This document shows positions 16,266 to 24,680 of a stretch of DNA of 61,283 nucleotides, piece by piece; position 1 is the first letter of the stretch; each line of letters begins with the position of its first letter. Source of the DNA: DATJGF01 sp035495315 (GTDB taxonomy: Bacteria > Verrucomicrobiota > Verrucomicrobiia > Limisphaerales > UBA8199); the NCBI GenBank assembly GCA_035495315.1, contig DATJGF010000171.1, positions 1 through 61,283 on the forward strand. Direction: 5' to 3'. A program made the position numbers and the translations under genes. A model generated the notes under the pieces. It saw only the letters and a list, made by a program, of their open reading frames with translations. It was not told the origin of the DNA and searched no databases.

Positions 16266-17522
16266 CTAGCGTGCCAACAGGTTCTCCAGCAGCACGCAAT
16301 TATCAACGTTCGTGGAATCGGAGCGAATCCAATTCCACCACAAAGATTGTGTTACGACGATCACTTCGCCGCGATTGGGCGAACGCGACACTGCTACAAA
16401 GCCGCCTTCACTATCGTCGCTGGTGACCAGCAATTTGGCCTGGGAGGTGTCTGTCACTTTCACCGGTGCCGGTCGCCAGAAGTCGAGATGTCTGACGTTG
16501 GAAGTCAATGAGTCAGCAATAACCGTTGAATTAGTCATTCGCTTTCCCGCATCGCGGTTGATGATCTGCAAACCATAAGAACTCAAGATTGCATTGGCGT
16601 TGGGTGTCGTTGGCACAAGGAAGGCGTCGGCGGCTAGAATTAGCCGGCCACCACCGGATACAAAATTCTTCAACACGGCAGTTTGTGCGGGGTCTGCGCG
16701 CGCGAGAGCGTCGCCGGCAAAAAGAATTGTCGAGTAGCCAGAGATCGATCGGGGTAGGTACCGTCTGAAGTCTATTCGAACTCCGTTCGTCGTTAAGCGC
16801 GACACCAGGTTGGCCAGAGGTTCAAAGTCGTGACCATTCCCTGTCGAGTAGCATTCGTAGGGGGTTTGAGTAATCAGCGTTGTTCGGCGAGGCGATGATG
16901 GCGAGGTTACCACCGCTGCACTGACCGGCACTGTGATGTTGGTCGCGGCATAACCAGACGAGGTCAAGCGCACGATCACAGTGCCATCGAAGCGCCCGGG
17001 CTGGTCGGTTTTCAGACTCACTGAAACGAAAGCAAACGGTCCGCCCGAGGAATGAAATTGTATTTGCGCCTCGTCCACTTTCAGGAAACCCGGGGCATCC
17101 ACCTTAAGGCCCCATTCATTCTTGGCTTTCAGACTACGCAGACTCGTTATACCCCATTCGCATGGCTTCCGGATCGGCGATGGTAATCCCGTGATGAACC
17201 CTGGCAGGACGGACGGTCTCAAGCCCGAAAACACCCCAAAACTCATTTCGACGCGGCTGCCTTGGACGACGGTTCCCATCGGGAACTGATCCGGTTGTAT
17301 TCTCCAGGCGACGGACTTTGTGGGTACGCTTGAGGGGACCAAAACCAACCATGTAATCACGCATAACACGACCAGACCCAGCGCCGTCAGCACAATCCAA
17401 CGCCATGGCGCTTTTCTGGTCTTCGCCAATTGTTGTTCCTCCTTTTCCGGAGGCGAATGTTGTTCTGCTTCCACGGTGCGCTTCAACCGGACTCCATCGT
17501 TGTCCCTACCTCCGTTCGTCAT
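16266..17522 (-). CDS. Membrane-anchored protein with a C-terminal DUF4350/ThuA-like fold
   Basis: A 418-residue protein from ATG 17522. It has a hydrophilic N-terminal 40 residues, one strong membrane helix (WIVLTALGLVVLCVITWLVL), and a large extracytoplasmic part. The middle third is beta-rich with Ig-like strands (FDGTVIVRLTSSGYAATNIT). The last third reads like a glutamine-amidotransferase-like sheet: ISGYSTILFAGDALARAD, FVSGGGRLILAADAF and GEVIVVTQSLWWNW. Related proteins are often annotated DUF4350. I see no catalytic Cys/His pair, so enzymatic function is doubtful. Gene borders are free of overlap. Confidence 0.65.
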   Translation of the reverse strand: MTNGGRDNDGVRLKRTVEAEQHSPPEKEEQQLAKTRKAPWRWIVLTALGLVVLCVITWLVLVPSSVPTKSVAWRIQPDQFPMGTVVQGSRVEMSFGVFSGLRPSVLPGFITGLPSPIRKPCEWGITSLRSLKAKNEWGLKVDAPGFLKVDEAQIQFHSSGGPFAFVSVSLKTDQPGRFDGTVIVRLTSSGYAATNITVPVSAAVVTSPSSPRRTTLITQTPYECYSTGNGHDFEPLANLVSRLTTNGVRIDFRRYLPRSISGYSTILFAGDALARADPAQTAVLKNFVSGGGRLILAADAFLVPTTPNANAILSSYGLQIINRDAGKRMTNSTVIADSLTSNVRHLDFWRPAPVKVTDTSQAKLLVTSDDSEGGFVAVSRSPNRGEVIVVTQSLWWNWIRSDSTNVDNCVLLENLLAR

Positions 17523-17705
17523 ACTTGTCGAACGAGAATTTGACTGACCACTGAGCAAAAACGAAACTGAGCTGAGTAATCCGGTTTAAGAAAACTCCAT
17601 AAAGCGCATAGCCCTCAGAACGATATCGACACTCGTTGCCTTCGCTGCGGGGGGCCAGATTCCCCCGTGAGATTCGCAGCCGCAGCAGCCGAAACTCAAT
17701 TGCCA

Positions 17706-18491
17706 ATGAATGCACAACACGAACCCACCGGGCGCTACGCTGCGGTGAACGGATTGAAGATGTATTACGAAATCCATCGCCGCGGAAAGCCGCTGGTGTT
17801 GCTCCATGGCGGCGGCAGCACTATTGAGTCGACTTTCGGACGTATCATCCCAGAACTGGCGGGGACACATAAGGTCATTGCCGTGGAACTACAAGCCCAC
17901 GGCCACACCAAAGATATTGACCGGCCTTTGAGCTTTGAACAGGACGCTAATGACGTCGCTGCCCTGCTGCAACAACTCCATATCGAACAAGCGGATTTTA
18001 TCGGCTTCAGTAATGGAGGGACGACTTGCTTGCAAATCGCGATCCGGCATCCGCAACTGGTAAACAAACTGGTGCTCGTAGCCGCCACCTACAGACGCGA
18101 CGGCATGCAGCCCGGCTTCTTCGATGGCTTCAAAAATGCATCGCTGGACATGATGCCGCCGCCGCTGAAAGAAGCCTATCTCAAGGCGAATCCAGACTCT
18201 AAAGGATTACAGGCCATGTTTGATCGCGACGTCGCCAGAATGGCCGGTTTCAAAGATATTCCCGATGCAGCGATAAAGTCTATCCAGGCACCGGCCCTGA
18301 TCCTTAATGGCGATACCGATGTCGTGCGTCCCGAGCATGCACTCGAATTGTTCCACACCTTGCCACATGCCAAGCTCGCGATTCTTCCCGGCGGACACGG
18401 TGAGTGCATCGGCGAGATCTGTTCGCCGGATAAGGACAGCAAAATACCGGCACTCGTGGTCGCCCTCATTGAAGCTTTCCTGAAAGGGTAA
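17706..18491 (+). CDS. Alpha/beta-fold hydrolase
   Basis: A 261-residue hydrolase counted from ATG 17706; a GTG at 17667 would add 13 residues. The oxyanion HGGG loop (VLLHGGGST), the nucleophile elbow GFSNGG with Ser102, the acid in LNGDTDVV (Asp201 or Asp203) and His229 in LPGGHGE complete the catalytic set. The cap region is short. The family includes esterases, haloperoxidase-like and C-C hydrolases, and the substrate is not predictable. It is divergent from the membrane-anchored gene before it. Confidence 0.88.
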   Translation: MNAQHEPTGRYAAVNGLKMYYEIHRRGKPLVLLHGGGSTIESTFGRIIPELAGTHKVIAVELQAHGHTKDIDRPLSFEQDANDVAALLQQLHIEQADFIGFSNGGTTCLQIAIRHPQLVNKLVLVAATYRRDGMQPGFFDGFKNASLDMMPPPLKEAYLKANPDSKGLQAMFDRDVARMAGFKDIPDAAIKSIQAPALILNGDTDVVRPEHALELFHTLPHAKLAILPGGHGECIGEICSPDKDSKIPALVVALIEAFLKG

Positions 18492-18603
18492 TGCCAGATT
18501 TAGTCTTCTGGAGCAGCGAGCGATGGCGAGTCGCACAACGACCAAGTTTGCAGTCTTGGCTGGCCCAACGCGAAAGGCGCAGAGATTTCAGTATTCCTCG
18601 AAA

Positions 18604-19008
18604 CTATTTCTTTTTTTGGACCGTCTTCTTCATTTCCGTCATCCGCGCCTTTACGAGTTTGGCCACCAGGCTGGCCGGCGGAGGTTTGCCATGGGGAAAT
18701 TGAATCGTTCCTTTTGAAATTTTGTATCGCTTCAGCAGGGCCGCGTGAAGACGGATTGCACCGGCCCCTGGGAAAAAACTGGAGTGCTCTTTGAACGCGG
18801 CTAACCAAACCAAGGGTCGCCCATTGAGCCTAAAGGCCGGAATGCCATAACTAATGCCCCGCTCTGCCTCAGGCGCCGCCGCGACGATCGATTTGCAAAG
18901 TTGTGTCAGGCCAGCGCGCACCTCGTGCGGCACCGAAGCAAGATATTCTTTGAAGACCTCGGCTTGACTGCTCGGATGGTTATTCTTTGTTGCTGATTTC
19001 TTTTTCAT
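18604..19008 (-). CDS. DUF1801 (YdhG-like) protein
   Basis: The 134-residue protein shows the DUF1801 pattern: EYLASVPHEVRAGLTQLCKS, EAERGISYGIPAFRLNGRPL and FPGAGAIRLHAALLKRY, followed by IQFPHGKPPPASLVAKLVKAR. Members are small cytoplasmic proteins sometimes called iron chaperones by similarity to frataxin; this role is not firm. Lysine-rich ends (MKKKSATKN, TVQKKK) are notable. The ATG at 19008 is preceded by a good GGGAGAG ribosome site. Confidence 0.82.
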   Translation of the reverse strand: MKKKSATKNNHPSSQAEVFKEYLASVPHEVRAGLTQLCKSIVAAAPEAERGISYGIPAFRLNGRPLVWLAAFKEHSSFFPGAGAIRLHAALLKRYKISKGTIQFPHGKPPPASLVAKLVKARMTEMKKTVQKKK

Positions 19009-19478
19009 TTGATCTCTCCCGATAAATCAAGCTTGGAAACTCTGATTGCGCCGAACGCGCTTATGGATAACGTCAGACCATATACTGAAATTCCGGCGCT
19101 TCGTCCAGCCAGCCATTTTGCCGCTCCGAACCACATCTTCATCCGCAGCAACCCGGATGACTTCATCCGTAATCGCCGGTTTTGCTGTTTTCGACCAATT
19201 CTGCCAAGTTGAACCTGCGAGTCGGGACATTTCAATTTGGATTCGCACAAATCCGAAAGAGGAATTGCCTCCGCGAGAGAGGATTAACCTCCCCGACTTG
19301 CGCCAATTTCAGTGGTGAACTGCAGATAAGAGGCGGTTCACCGCTTTTGTTTTAAGGCTAATTTCCGGCGAGCGTCCCCAAATCGAGGCGTCAACACCTG
19401 CGGCCTGTTGCCCCTGTTGCCTTTGAGTCCAACTAACGTATTGTGTCCGTGCTCTAATTTCTGATATTTGTTTGCCTC
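19009..19478. other. Gene-free stretch before the first response regulator
   Basis: No frame here resembles a known protein. A 7-bp inverted repeat (GGTGAAC near 19313 with GTTCACC near 19335) may be the end of a transcript. The promoter of the response regulator should lie near 19430-19478, but no strong match is seen. Confidence 0.35.
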
Positions 19479-19961
19479 ATGTCTGACCGAGCTCTTTTTA
19501 TGTTAGTCGAGGACGATGAGAATGATATTACCCTCATTCGCCGCGCCTTCGCCCAAGCCAATGTTCTGAATCCTTTAATGGTGCTGAAAAACGCTGAAGA
19601 GGCTAACGCCTACTTCCTCGGCCTCGGCCCTTATAAGAACAGGTCCGAATTTCCTCTGCCTTCGCTGGTTCTGCTGGATCTTAAGCTGCCGGGGATGAGC
19701 GGGCTGGAATTCCTTAAATGGCTGCGCGAACAGCCTGAATTCGGGCGCACCCGGGTGGTCGTTCTGACGGCCTCGAACCTGACCAAAGACGTCAATACGG
19801 CTTATCAGTTGGGCGCAAATTCATTTCTGGTGAAACCAGTCGATTTCGAGAAATTTGTCGAGATAAGCGCTGCGCTGAAAGGTTACTGGCTGTGGCTGGA
19901 TCAGGCACCAGATACCGAAAGACCGACCCATTCGAAGAAGATGCCCCCTGCGTCGACGTGA
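19479..19961 (+). CDS. Single-domain response regulator
   Basis: A 160-residue receiver-only protein. LVEDDEND gives the acidic pocket, LVLLDLKLPGMSG the phospho-acceptor Asp67, VVLTASN the conserved Thr and FLVKPVDF the Lys. It has no output domain. The text is of the Rcp1/CheY-like type usually paired with phytochrome or hybrid kinases. The C-terminal 20 residues are polar and likely flexible. A second receiver on the opposite strand and a histidine kinase lie within 3 kb, so the three may belong to one signalling set, though the strands differ. Confidence 0.9.
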   Translation: MSDRALFMLVEDDENDITLIRRAFAQANVLNPLMVLKNAEEANAYFLGLGPYKNRSEFPLPSLVLLDLKLPGMSGLEFLKWLREQPEFGRTRVVVLTASNLTKDVNTAYQLGANSFLVKPVDFEKFVEISAALKGYWLWLDQAPDTERPTHSKKMPPAST

Positions 19962-19989
19962 GCGCCAGTTGTTATTTCCGCTGAGCATG

Positions 19990-20100
19990 AACCGTTCAAC
20001 GCAGAGACCTCTAGGTTCGCGGAGAGTCGCAGAGGCCATTAGCTTGAACCACTCCCCTTTACTCTGCGCTTCTCTGCCTGTCTCCGCGTCTCTGCGAATT
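19990..20100. repeat. CTCTGCG-type inverted repeat between two response-regulator genes
   Basis: AACGCAGAGACC and CGGAGAGTCGCAGAGG on the left face CTCTGCGCTTCTCTGCC and CCGCGTCTCTGCG on the right, so two opposed copies of a CTCTGCG unit separate the converging receiver genes. Confidence 0.45.
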
Positions 20101-20122
20101 GTGTATCTCCCCGTTCCCGCTT

Positions 20123-20554
20123 TTAGTGCGGTCCGTTTTGCCGGCTGGCTAATCGATCGGGCACAAAACTAAGCACCGTCTTGGCCACTTCTCGGTAATC
20201 ACTGGTTTTAACGATGTATCCTGCGGCGCCAAGATCCTTGGCCCGGTGTCGGTCACTCTCCAATACCGATCCGCTCAACATCACAATCGGCAGCGGATTG
20301 AAATATGTCTGCCGGCGCACCCACGACAGCACTTCAAATCCATCAAGTCCTGGCAATTTGATATCGAGCAGCAGCAAATCCGGACTCAAGGTGTCGCCTT
20401 TTGATTCCACGACCGAAGCCAAAAAATTCACCGCCGACTCTCCGTCGGGGAGTCGCTGCACCTTGCATCCTGGGTCTATCTTCGCAATCGCCCGTCGCAC
20501 GAAAAAGGCATCATCCGGGTCGTCCTCGACGTGCAAAATTATTGTCTCTGTCAT
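20123..20554 (-). CDS. Single-domain response regulator
   Basis: A 143-residue receiver-only protein with HVEDDPDDAFFV (acidic pocket), LLLLDIKLPGLDG (phospho-acceptor Asp64), VMLSGS (Ser/Thr) and YIVKTSDY (Lys). It lacks an output domain and belongs to the same Rcp1-like group as the receiver at 19479, with which it converges tail to tail. Likely a phosphate shuttle for a hybrid or orphan kinase. The kinase at 21603 is on the other strand but nearby. Confidence 0.9.
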   Translation of the reverse strand: MTETIILHVEDDPDDAFFVRRAIAKIDPGCKVQRLPDGESAVNFLASVVESKGDTLSPDLLLLDIKLPGLDGFEVLSWVRRQTYFNPLPIVMLSGSVLESDRHRAKDLGAAGYIVKTSDYREVAKTVLSFVPDRLASRQNGPH

Positions 20555-20771
20555 ACGGCAGCACCCACAAGGCTAGTTCACGCCGGTGTGCTTCGCCAAT
20601 CCACACGCACCCTGCGGCAGCATGACGGCTGCCGTTTCGATTGGGAAAGTAGGTGAATACCCCATCGCATTGGCGCTGCGAGGGTCGTAATGAATTCTTG
20701 CTGGCTTACGTTAAAAGAATACGTTTTCCCCCTAATGAAGTCCCGCGCAGCCCCGCTGAATTGGTGGCCCA

Positions 20772-21563
20772 ATGGCGGCAACTGGCAATGCAATGCATTT
20801 TCATGAAGGGTTCGTGGCGCTCCTAATTCCACGCTTCCGCAGGGCTTTTACCCGGTTTTTTGTTGTCACGCTCGTCGGGACCGTTTCGAGCGTGGCCGCA
20901 GCCGGTCCCTCGCGGCAGTACGAGATTGAAGCCGTGATGCTTTTTAATCTCGCCCGGTTTGTCGACTGGCCTCCGGAGTGCTTTTCCAGTACCAATTCGC
21001 CGCTTGTGCTTGGCATATTCGGGCCGGATCCGTTCGGCCCGGCACTCGATTCGGTCATCAAGGGTGAGTCGGTTAATGGTCACAAAATCGAGGTTCGGCG
21101 GTTCTCCAAAATCGAGGAGGCAAGTCGCTGCCAGATTCTTTACATCAGCCCGGCTGAAAAGGCCAAAACCGGGCGAATAGTCGCTGCTCTGAAGGGCTTG
21201 CCGGTTCTCACGGTTTCCGATGAAGAGGGTTTTTGCCGCCGTTACGGCGGTATGGTCGGGTTTTACGTCAACGAACAGAACAAAATCCGTTTGCGACTTA
21301 ACCTCGAGGCCGCAAAACTCTGCGGGCTGCATGTCAGCGCCAAGTTGATCCAGGTAGCCGAGCTCGAGAAAACAGGTTTGCTGCAGCGCAGCCCGAAGGC
21401 CCCGGGTCTCCAATTTCTTACATCACGCATTTTGACCGCCTTCATTGGGATTCCTTCGAACCCCGCACCGGGCAATTCCGTATTCGCCGCAGATTCGGGC
21501 TCATCCTGCACGCAGGTATCGACAATTCTTCGCTGCGTTCAAACCTTGATATTTGGGGGATAA
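20772..21563 (+). CDS. YfiR-family periplasmic protein
   Basis: A 263-residue exported protein with a signal segment near residues 28-45 (FFVVTLVGTVSSVAAAG). The YfiR/DUF4154 pattern follows: YEIEAVMLFNLARFVDWPPE, PLVLGIFGPDPFG, ILYISPAEK, LPVLTVSDEEGF and GGMVGFYVNEQNKIRLRLNL. In Pseudomonas YfiR is a periplasmic repressor of the membrane protein YfiN; in other phyla it sits next to CHASE8/HAMP sensor kinases. Here the kinase gene starts 39 bases later, so the pair probably forms one sensing unit at the membrane. An alternative start is ATG at residue 8. Confidence 0.86.
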   Translation: MAATGNAMHFHEGFVALLIPRFRRAFTRFFVVTLVGTVSSVAAAGPSRQYEIEAVMLFNLARFVDWPPECFSSTNSPLVLGIFGPDPFGPALDSVIKGESVNGHKIEVRRFSKIEEASRCQILYISPAEKAKTGRIVAALKGLPVLTVSDEEGFCRRYGGMVGFYVNEQNKIRLRLNLEAAKLCGLHVSAKLIQVAELEKTGLLQRSPKAPGLQFLTSRILTAFIGIPSNPAPGNSVFAADSGSSCTQVSTILRCVQTLIFGG

Positions 21564-21602
21564 TGCCCTTGGTGCCCAGAACGGTGCCTGATTGGCTCCA
21601 TC

Positions 21603-23087
21603 ATGGCTGATGCCAAATATCCATCCCTGAGCCGCAAGCTGTTAATCGCGATGCTGATTCCGAGCATCGCGGCTCTGCTGCTCGCTTGCGCCACACTGCT
21701 GATCTATGAGCTGCGGGCCTACAAACGCGCCACCAGCCACAACCTGACCGTTCTGGCCCGGGCTGCCGCCGCCAACTGCTCGGCCCTCCTGGTTTACGAC
21801 GACCAAACCGTCGCCCAGGAAATCCTCTCGACGCTCAAATCTGAGCCCGATGTGGTCGATGCCTGCCTCTATGATCGAAAAAGACAGTTGTATTCAAAAT
21901 ATCCTCCCCACACGCCTTCCAGCGAGGTGCCGGTAGTCCCCGGGCCGGATGGAGCCAGGTTCTCCGGCATGAAATTGACGGTGTTCGAGCCGGTGACGCA
22001 GGCGGGCGCGCGCCTGGGTACGCTTTACGTGCGTCAGGATCTCAGAGGTATGTATCGCCGATTCTACGCCTATACCGCCGTCCTCGTCCTCGTCTTGAGT
22101 GCCTCAGTCGCCGTCGCGTTGCTCATCGCACGAATTCTTCGGGAACGCATTTCCGGGCCCATTCTTTCACTTGCTGCCACCGCCCGGCGCATCTCGGAGC
22201 AAAGAGATTACTCCGTTCGCGCCGAAGCCTCCGCCAGCGCGGACGAACTCGCGTTGTTGAATCGGGCCTTTAACGACATGCTCGAACAAATTCATCTACG
22301 CGATATCTCCCTCCAAAAGGCGGCCGAGGTTCTCGAACAGCGTGTCACTGAACGCACCCAAAGCCTCGAAGAAACCACCCGGCAACTCTACGACTTTTGT
22401 TACTCGATCGCACACGACTTAAAGGCGCCGATTCGCGCCCAGGCTAGTTACGCGCGCCTGCTGCTGGAGGACTTCGGTACGCATCTCGGCGCCGAAGGCA
22501 GCAGTTATGCCGAGAGGATTCTCGGCGCAGCTGAGCGTCAGGCTGGTCTCGTCAATGACCTCCTGGCCCATGTCAGCCTCAGTAAGAGCGACTTGCCCAT
22601 CGTGCCCGTGGAACTTGCAATCATCTCCGCACAGGCGCTGTCTGATCTTGCGGCTGAGGCGGAACGCCAGCAAGCAATCGTCGATCTCTCCGGCGTTAAA
22701 GGCATAGTCCTTGCCAATCCAGCCTCGCTCCATCTCATCGTTATCAATCTGCTTTCCAATGCGATCAAATTTGTCCCCCGCGGAGTGGCTCCCGAGGTGA
22801 AAGCCTGGACCGAAACTCACAACGGCTTCCTGCGGCTAACTGTGCGAGACAACGGCATTGGCATACCGGCGCGCCAACTCGGAAAGCTCTTTGCGCTCTT
22901 TCAACGGCTTCACACGCGCGAACAGTACCCAGGCACAGGGATCGGCCTCGCGATCGTAAAACGAGCCGCCGAACGGATGAAAGGCAAAGTCGGTGTCGAT
23001 TCTGAAGAAGGCAAAGGTAGCCGCTTTTGGGTGGAACTTCCTGCAGCGGACAAAAGCGAACATCGAATACCGAACTTCAAACATTGA
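21603..23087 (+). CDS. Membrane sensor histidine kinase (CHASE8-HAMP-HisKA-HATPase)
   Basis: A 494-residue kinase. Two membrane helices (about 12-35 and 157-178) flank a periplasmic region that reads as CHASE8 (LARAAAANCSALLVYDD, VDACLYDRKRQLY). A HAMP linker follows, then a short coiled coil and HisKA with His271 in YSIAHDLKAPIRA. The ATPase domain has the N box NLLSNAIKFVP, G1 DNGIGIP and G2 GTGIGLAIVKR. The upstream YfiR-like protein probably modulates the sensor domain. No receiver domain is attached, so one of the nearby single-domain receivers may be the partner. The last codons (SEHRIPNFKH) come from a TTCGAA-type repeat that overruns the gene end. Confidence 0.92.
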   Translation: MADAKYPSLSRKLLIAMLIPSIAALLLACATLLIYELRAYKRATSHNLTVLARAAAANCSALLVYDDQTVAQEILSTLKSEPDVVDACLYDRKRQLYSKYPPHTPSSEVPVVPGPDGARFSGMKLTVFEPVTQAGARLGTLYVRQDLRGMYRRFYAYTAVLVLVLSASVAVALLIARILRERISGPILSLAATARRISEQRDYSVRAEASASADELALLNRAFNDMLEQIHLRDISLQKAAEVLEQRVTERTQSLEETTRQLYDFCYSIAHDLKAPIRAQASYARLLLEDFGTHLGAEGSSYAERILGAAERQAGLVNDLLAHVSLSKSDLPIVPVELAIISAQALSDLAAEAERQQAIVDLSGVKGIVLANPASLHLIVINLLSNAIKFVPRGVAPEVKAWTETHNGFLRLTVRDNGIGIPARQLGKLFALFQRLHTREQYPGTGIGLAIVKRAAERMKGKVGVDSEEGKGSRFWVELPAADKSEHRIPNFKH

Positions 23088-23106
23088 ACTTCGAACATTT
23101 GATTCT
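23058..23106. repeat. TTCGAA-type repeat overlapping the kinase gene end
   Basis: GAACATCGAATACCGAACTT, then CAAACATTGAACTTCGAACA, form a run of GAAC/TTCGA words that supplies the last residues of the kinase and its stop. Confidence 0.45.
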
Positions 23107-23173
23107 ACTTATTTCACTCGTTATTCACACGATCTTCACAATCCCCGCTCTGATGTGAAGTAACGGTTGCCTC

Positions 23174-23428
23174 ATGAAAATCATGTTTTCTATCCAGGGA
23201 GATGCGCGAGGTCATATGACTCAAGCCATCGCCGCCGCACAACTCCTTGAACGGCGGGGCTACGAGATCGTCGCCGTTACCGTCGGCACCAACCAGTCGA
23301 ACTGTGCCAGAGTTCTTCGGTTCGGGCGGTTCATCGCCCGTGCGACCGGTGCGAACCTTGTCCCATCCTGCTCAGGCCTGGCGGCATGCATTCACGAACA
23401 ATTTGGGTCGTCACAACGCGCGCCTTGA
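23174..23428 (+). pseudogene. 5' fragment of a glycosyltransferase gene, frameshifted
   Basis: The start MKIMFSIQGDARGHMTQAIA followed by AAQLLERRGYEIVAVTVGTN is the N-terminal nucleotide-sugar glycosyltransferase pattern (GT-B, MGT/UGT-like, with the conserved GH after the first strand). After TNQS the family-like continuation RTVPEFFGSG is found one frame over, so the gene is frameshifted near 23300. It also stops being family-like near 23350, where the opposite-strand ABC1 kinase gene ends. At most about 55 residues of a normally 400-residue enzyme remain. Confidence 0.6.
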
Positions 23429-24680
23429 GGATATGGAGCAAATTGCACAGCCCCGACTCCGTGCGGGAAAGAAACAAAAATTCCGGAGAAAGGAATCTAT
23501 TGGTGAATAGGGTCTTGGCCAATTTGCCCAAGCCGTCCATGAATCTCGAGTCACCAAGTTCCAGCACTTTAGGCGTATCTCCCAAGGGATGAAACTCGTC
23601 ATAGAATTGGCGGATACTATTCATGCAGCGCCGAACGCGCGGTTCTGCCGGCGAGACCTTAGGGCCAAAAATGACCCGAATGATTTCAGCAAAGAGCCTG
23701 GAGTCATGAGCCCATTCCCGCGACCAAAACTGCGCGTAACACCGCACCACCTCCGGTTTCAAATATTTCACGCACCCGAAATCGACCAACCCGATCGTAC
23801 CATCGTCGTTGAGCAGGTAATTGCCGGGGTGCGGATCCGCATGGAGTGCCTTGATGTTAAATAATTGAAAGAAAAACAAACGGGTCAGGGCGGTCCCTAG
23901 CTGGTCGCGCAGTTCCTGCGAAGGATTGCTCTTGAGAAAATCCGGCAATCGCAATCCCGGCACGCGCGACATCGTCAGCACCTGCTCCGCACTAAGGTCG
24001 TGGTGGACCCTCGGGATTCGAACAAAACCCAAAGGCGCGAGTGCTTGCCTGAAGTAATCGATATTCTTCGCTTCGTTGAAATAGTCTGTCTCCTCGAGGA
24101 TCCCGCGCTCGGCTTCGCGAATAACAGATTCCTGCAAATGACCGCTCAGGCGCGCTGCGAACCCTGCCGTGCGCAGCGCCTGGAAATCGCCTGCGATCGC
24201 TTCCCGCATCGCGGGGTACTGAATTTTGACGGCAACCGTTTCGGCTTTCCTGGTGACGGCCCAATGCACCTGGCCAAGCGAGGCAGCCGCAAATGGCCGT
24301 TCGTCAAACGAGGTGAACACTTCCTCGGGATATTTGCCCAAAGCAGCTTTGAACTGGGCCCGCATCAGCGTGGGATGCATCGGCGGGGCGTGCATTTGCA
24401 GAGCGGATAATTCCTCGATCAGCTCCCCGCCGAGGAAATGCGTTTGCATGCTCAACGCCTGCCCCACCTTCATGATCGGCCCGCGCAAGGTCTGTAGCTC
24501 CTCGCGCACTCGCTTCGCATGCTTGCGACGCAGCGCCTGGCGGCGGCCGTCGGCCTCTTCCGCATCGACAAACGGCCGCTGCATTTGATAGGCGAGGTAG
24601 CTTCCCGCCAATCCAGCGCCCAACTGCATCAGCCGCGCCGCGCGCCGCACCGACCCATTTTTCGATTTTACCATTCCCAC
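23331..24680 (-). CDS. ABC1/AarF/UbiB-family protein kinase-like
   Basis: A 449-residue ABC1 kinase. It has the KxGQ motif (GPIMKVGQALSMQ), the alanine-rich ATP loop FAAASLGQVHWA, the AVKIQYP lysine strand, catalytic HADPHPGNYLL and the metal site GLVDFGCVK. ABC1 proteins are atypical kinases/ATPases linked to quinone synthesis and lipid metabolism; the substrate here is unknown. The start (GTG 24680 or ATG 24674) overlaps the end of the TetR gene by up to 13 bases, so the two are co-expressed and probably controlled by that repressor. The C-terminal about 25 residues overlap a glycosyltransferase remnant on the other strand and may have been altered by the same rearrangement. Confidence 0.87.
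   Translation of the reverse strand: MGMVKSKNGSVRRAARLMQLGAGLAGSYLAYQMQRPFVDAEEADGRRQALRRKHAKRVREELQTLRGPIMKVGQALSMQTHFLGGELIEELSALQMHAPPMHPTLMRAQFKAALGKYPEEVFTSFDERPFAAASLGQVHWAVTRKAETVAVKIQYPAMREAIAGDFQALRTAGFAARLSGHLQESVIREAERGILEETDYFNEAKNIDYFRQALAPLGFVRIPRVHHDLSAEQVLTMSRVPGLRLPDFLKSNPSQELRDQLGTALTRLFFFQLFNIKALHADPHPGNYLLNDDGTIGLVDFGCVKYLKPEVVRCYAQFWSREWAHDSRLFAEIIRVIFGPKVSPAEPRVRRCMNSIRQFYDEFHPLGDTPKVLELGDSRFMDGLGKLAKTLFTNRFLSPEFLFLSRTESGLCNLLHILKARVVTTQIVRECMPPGLSRMGQGSHRSHGR

Noticed and set aside
19027..19248. A minus-strand frame upstream of the DUF1801 gene
   Set aside because: No family-like motif and no ribosome site; kept as an unexplained spacer.
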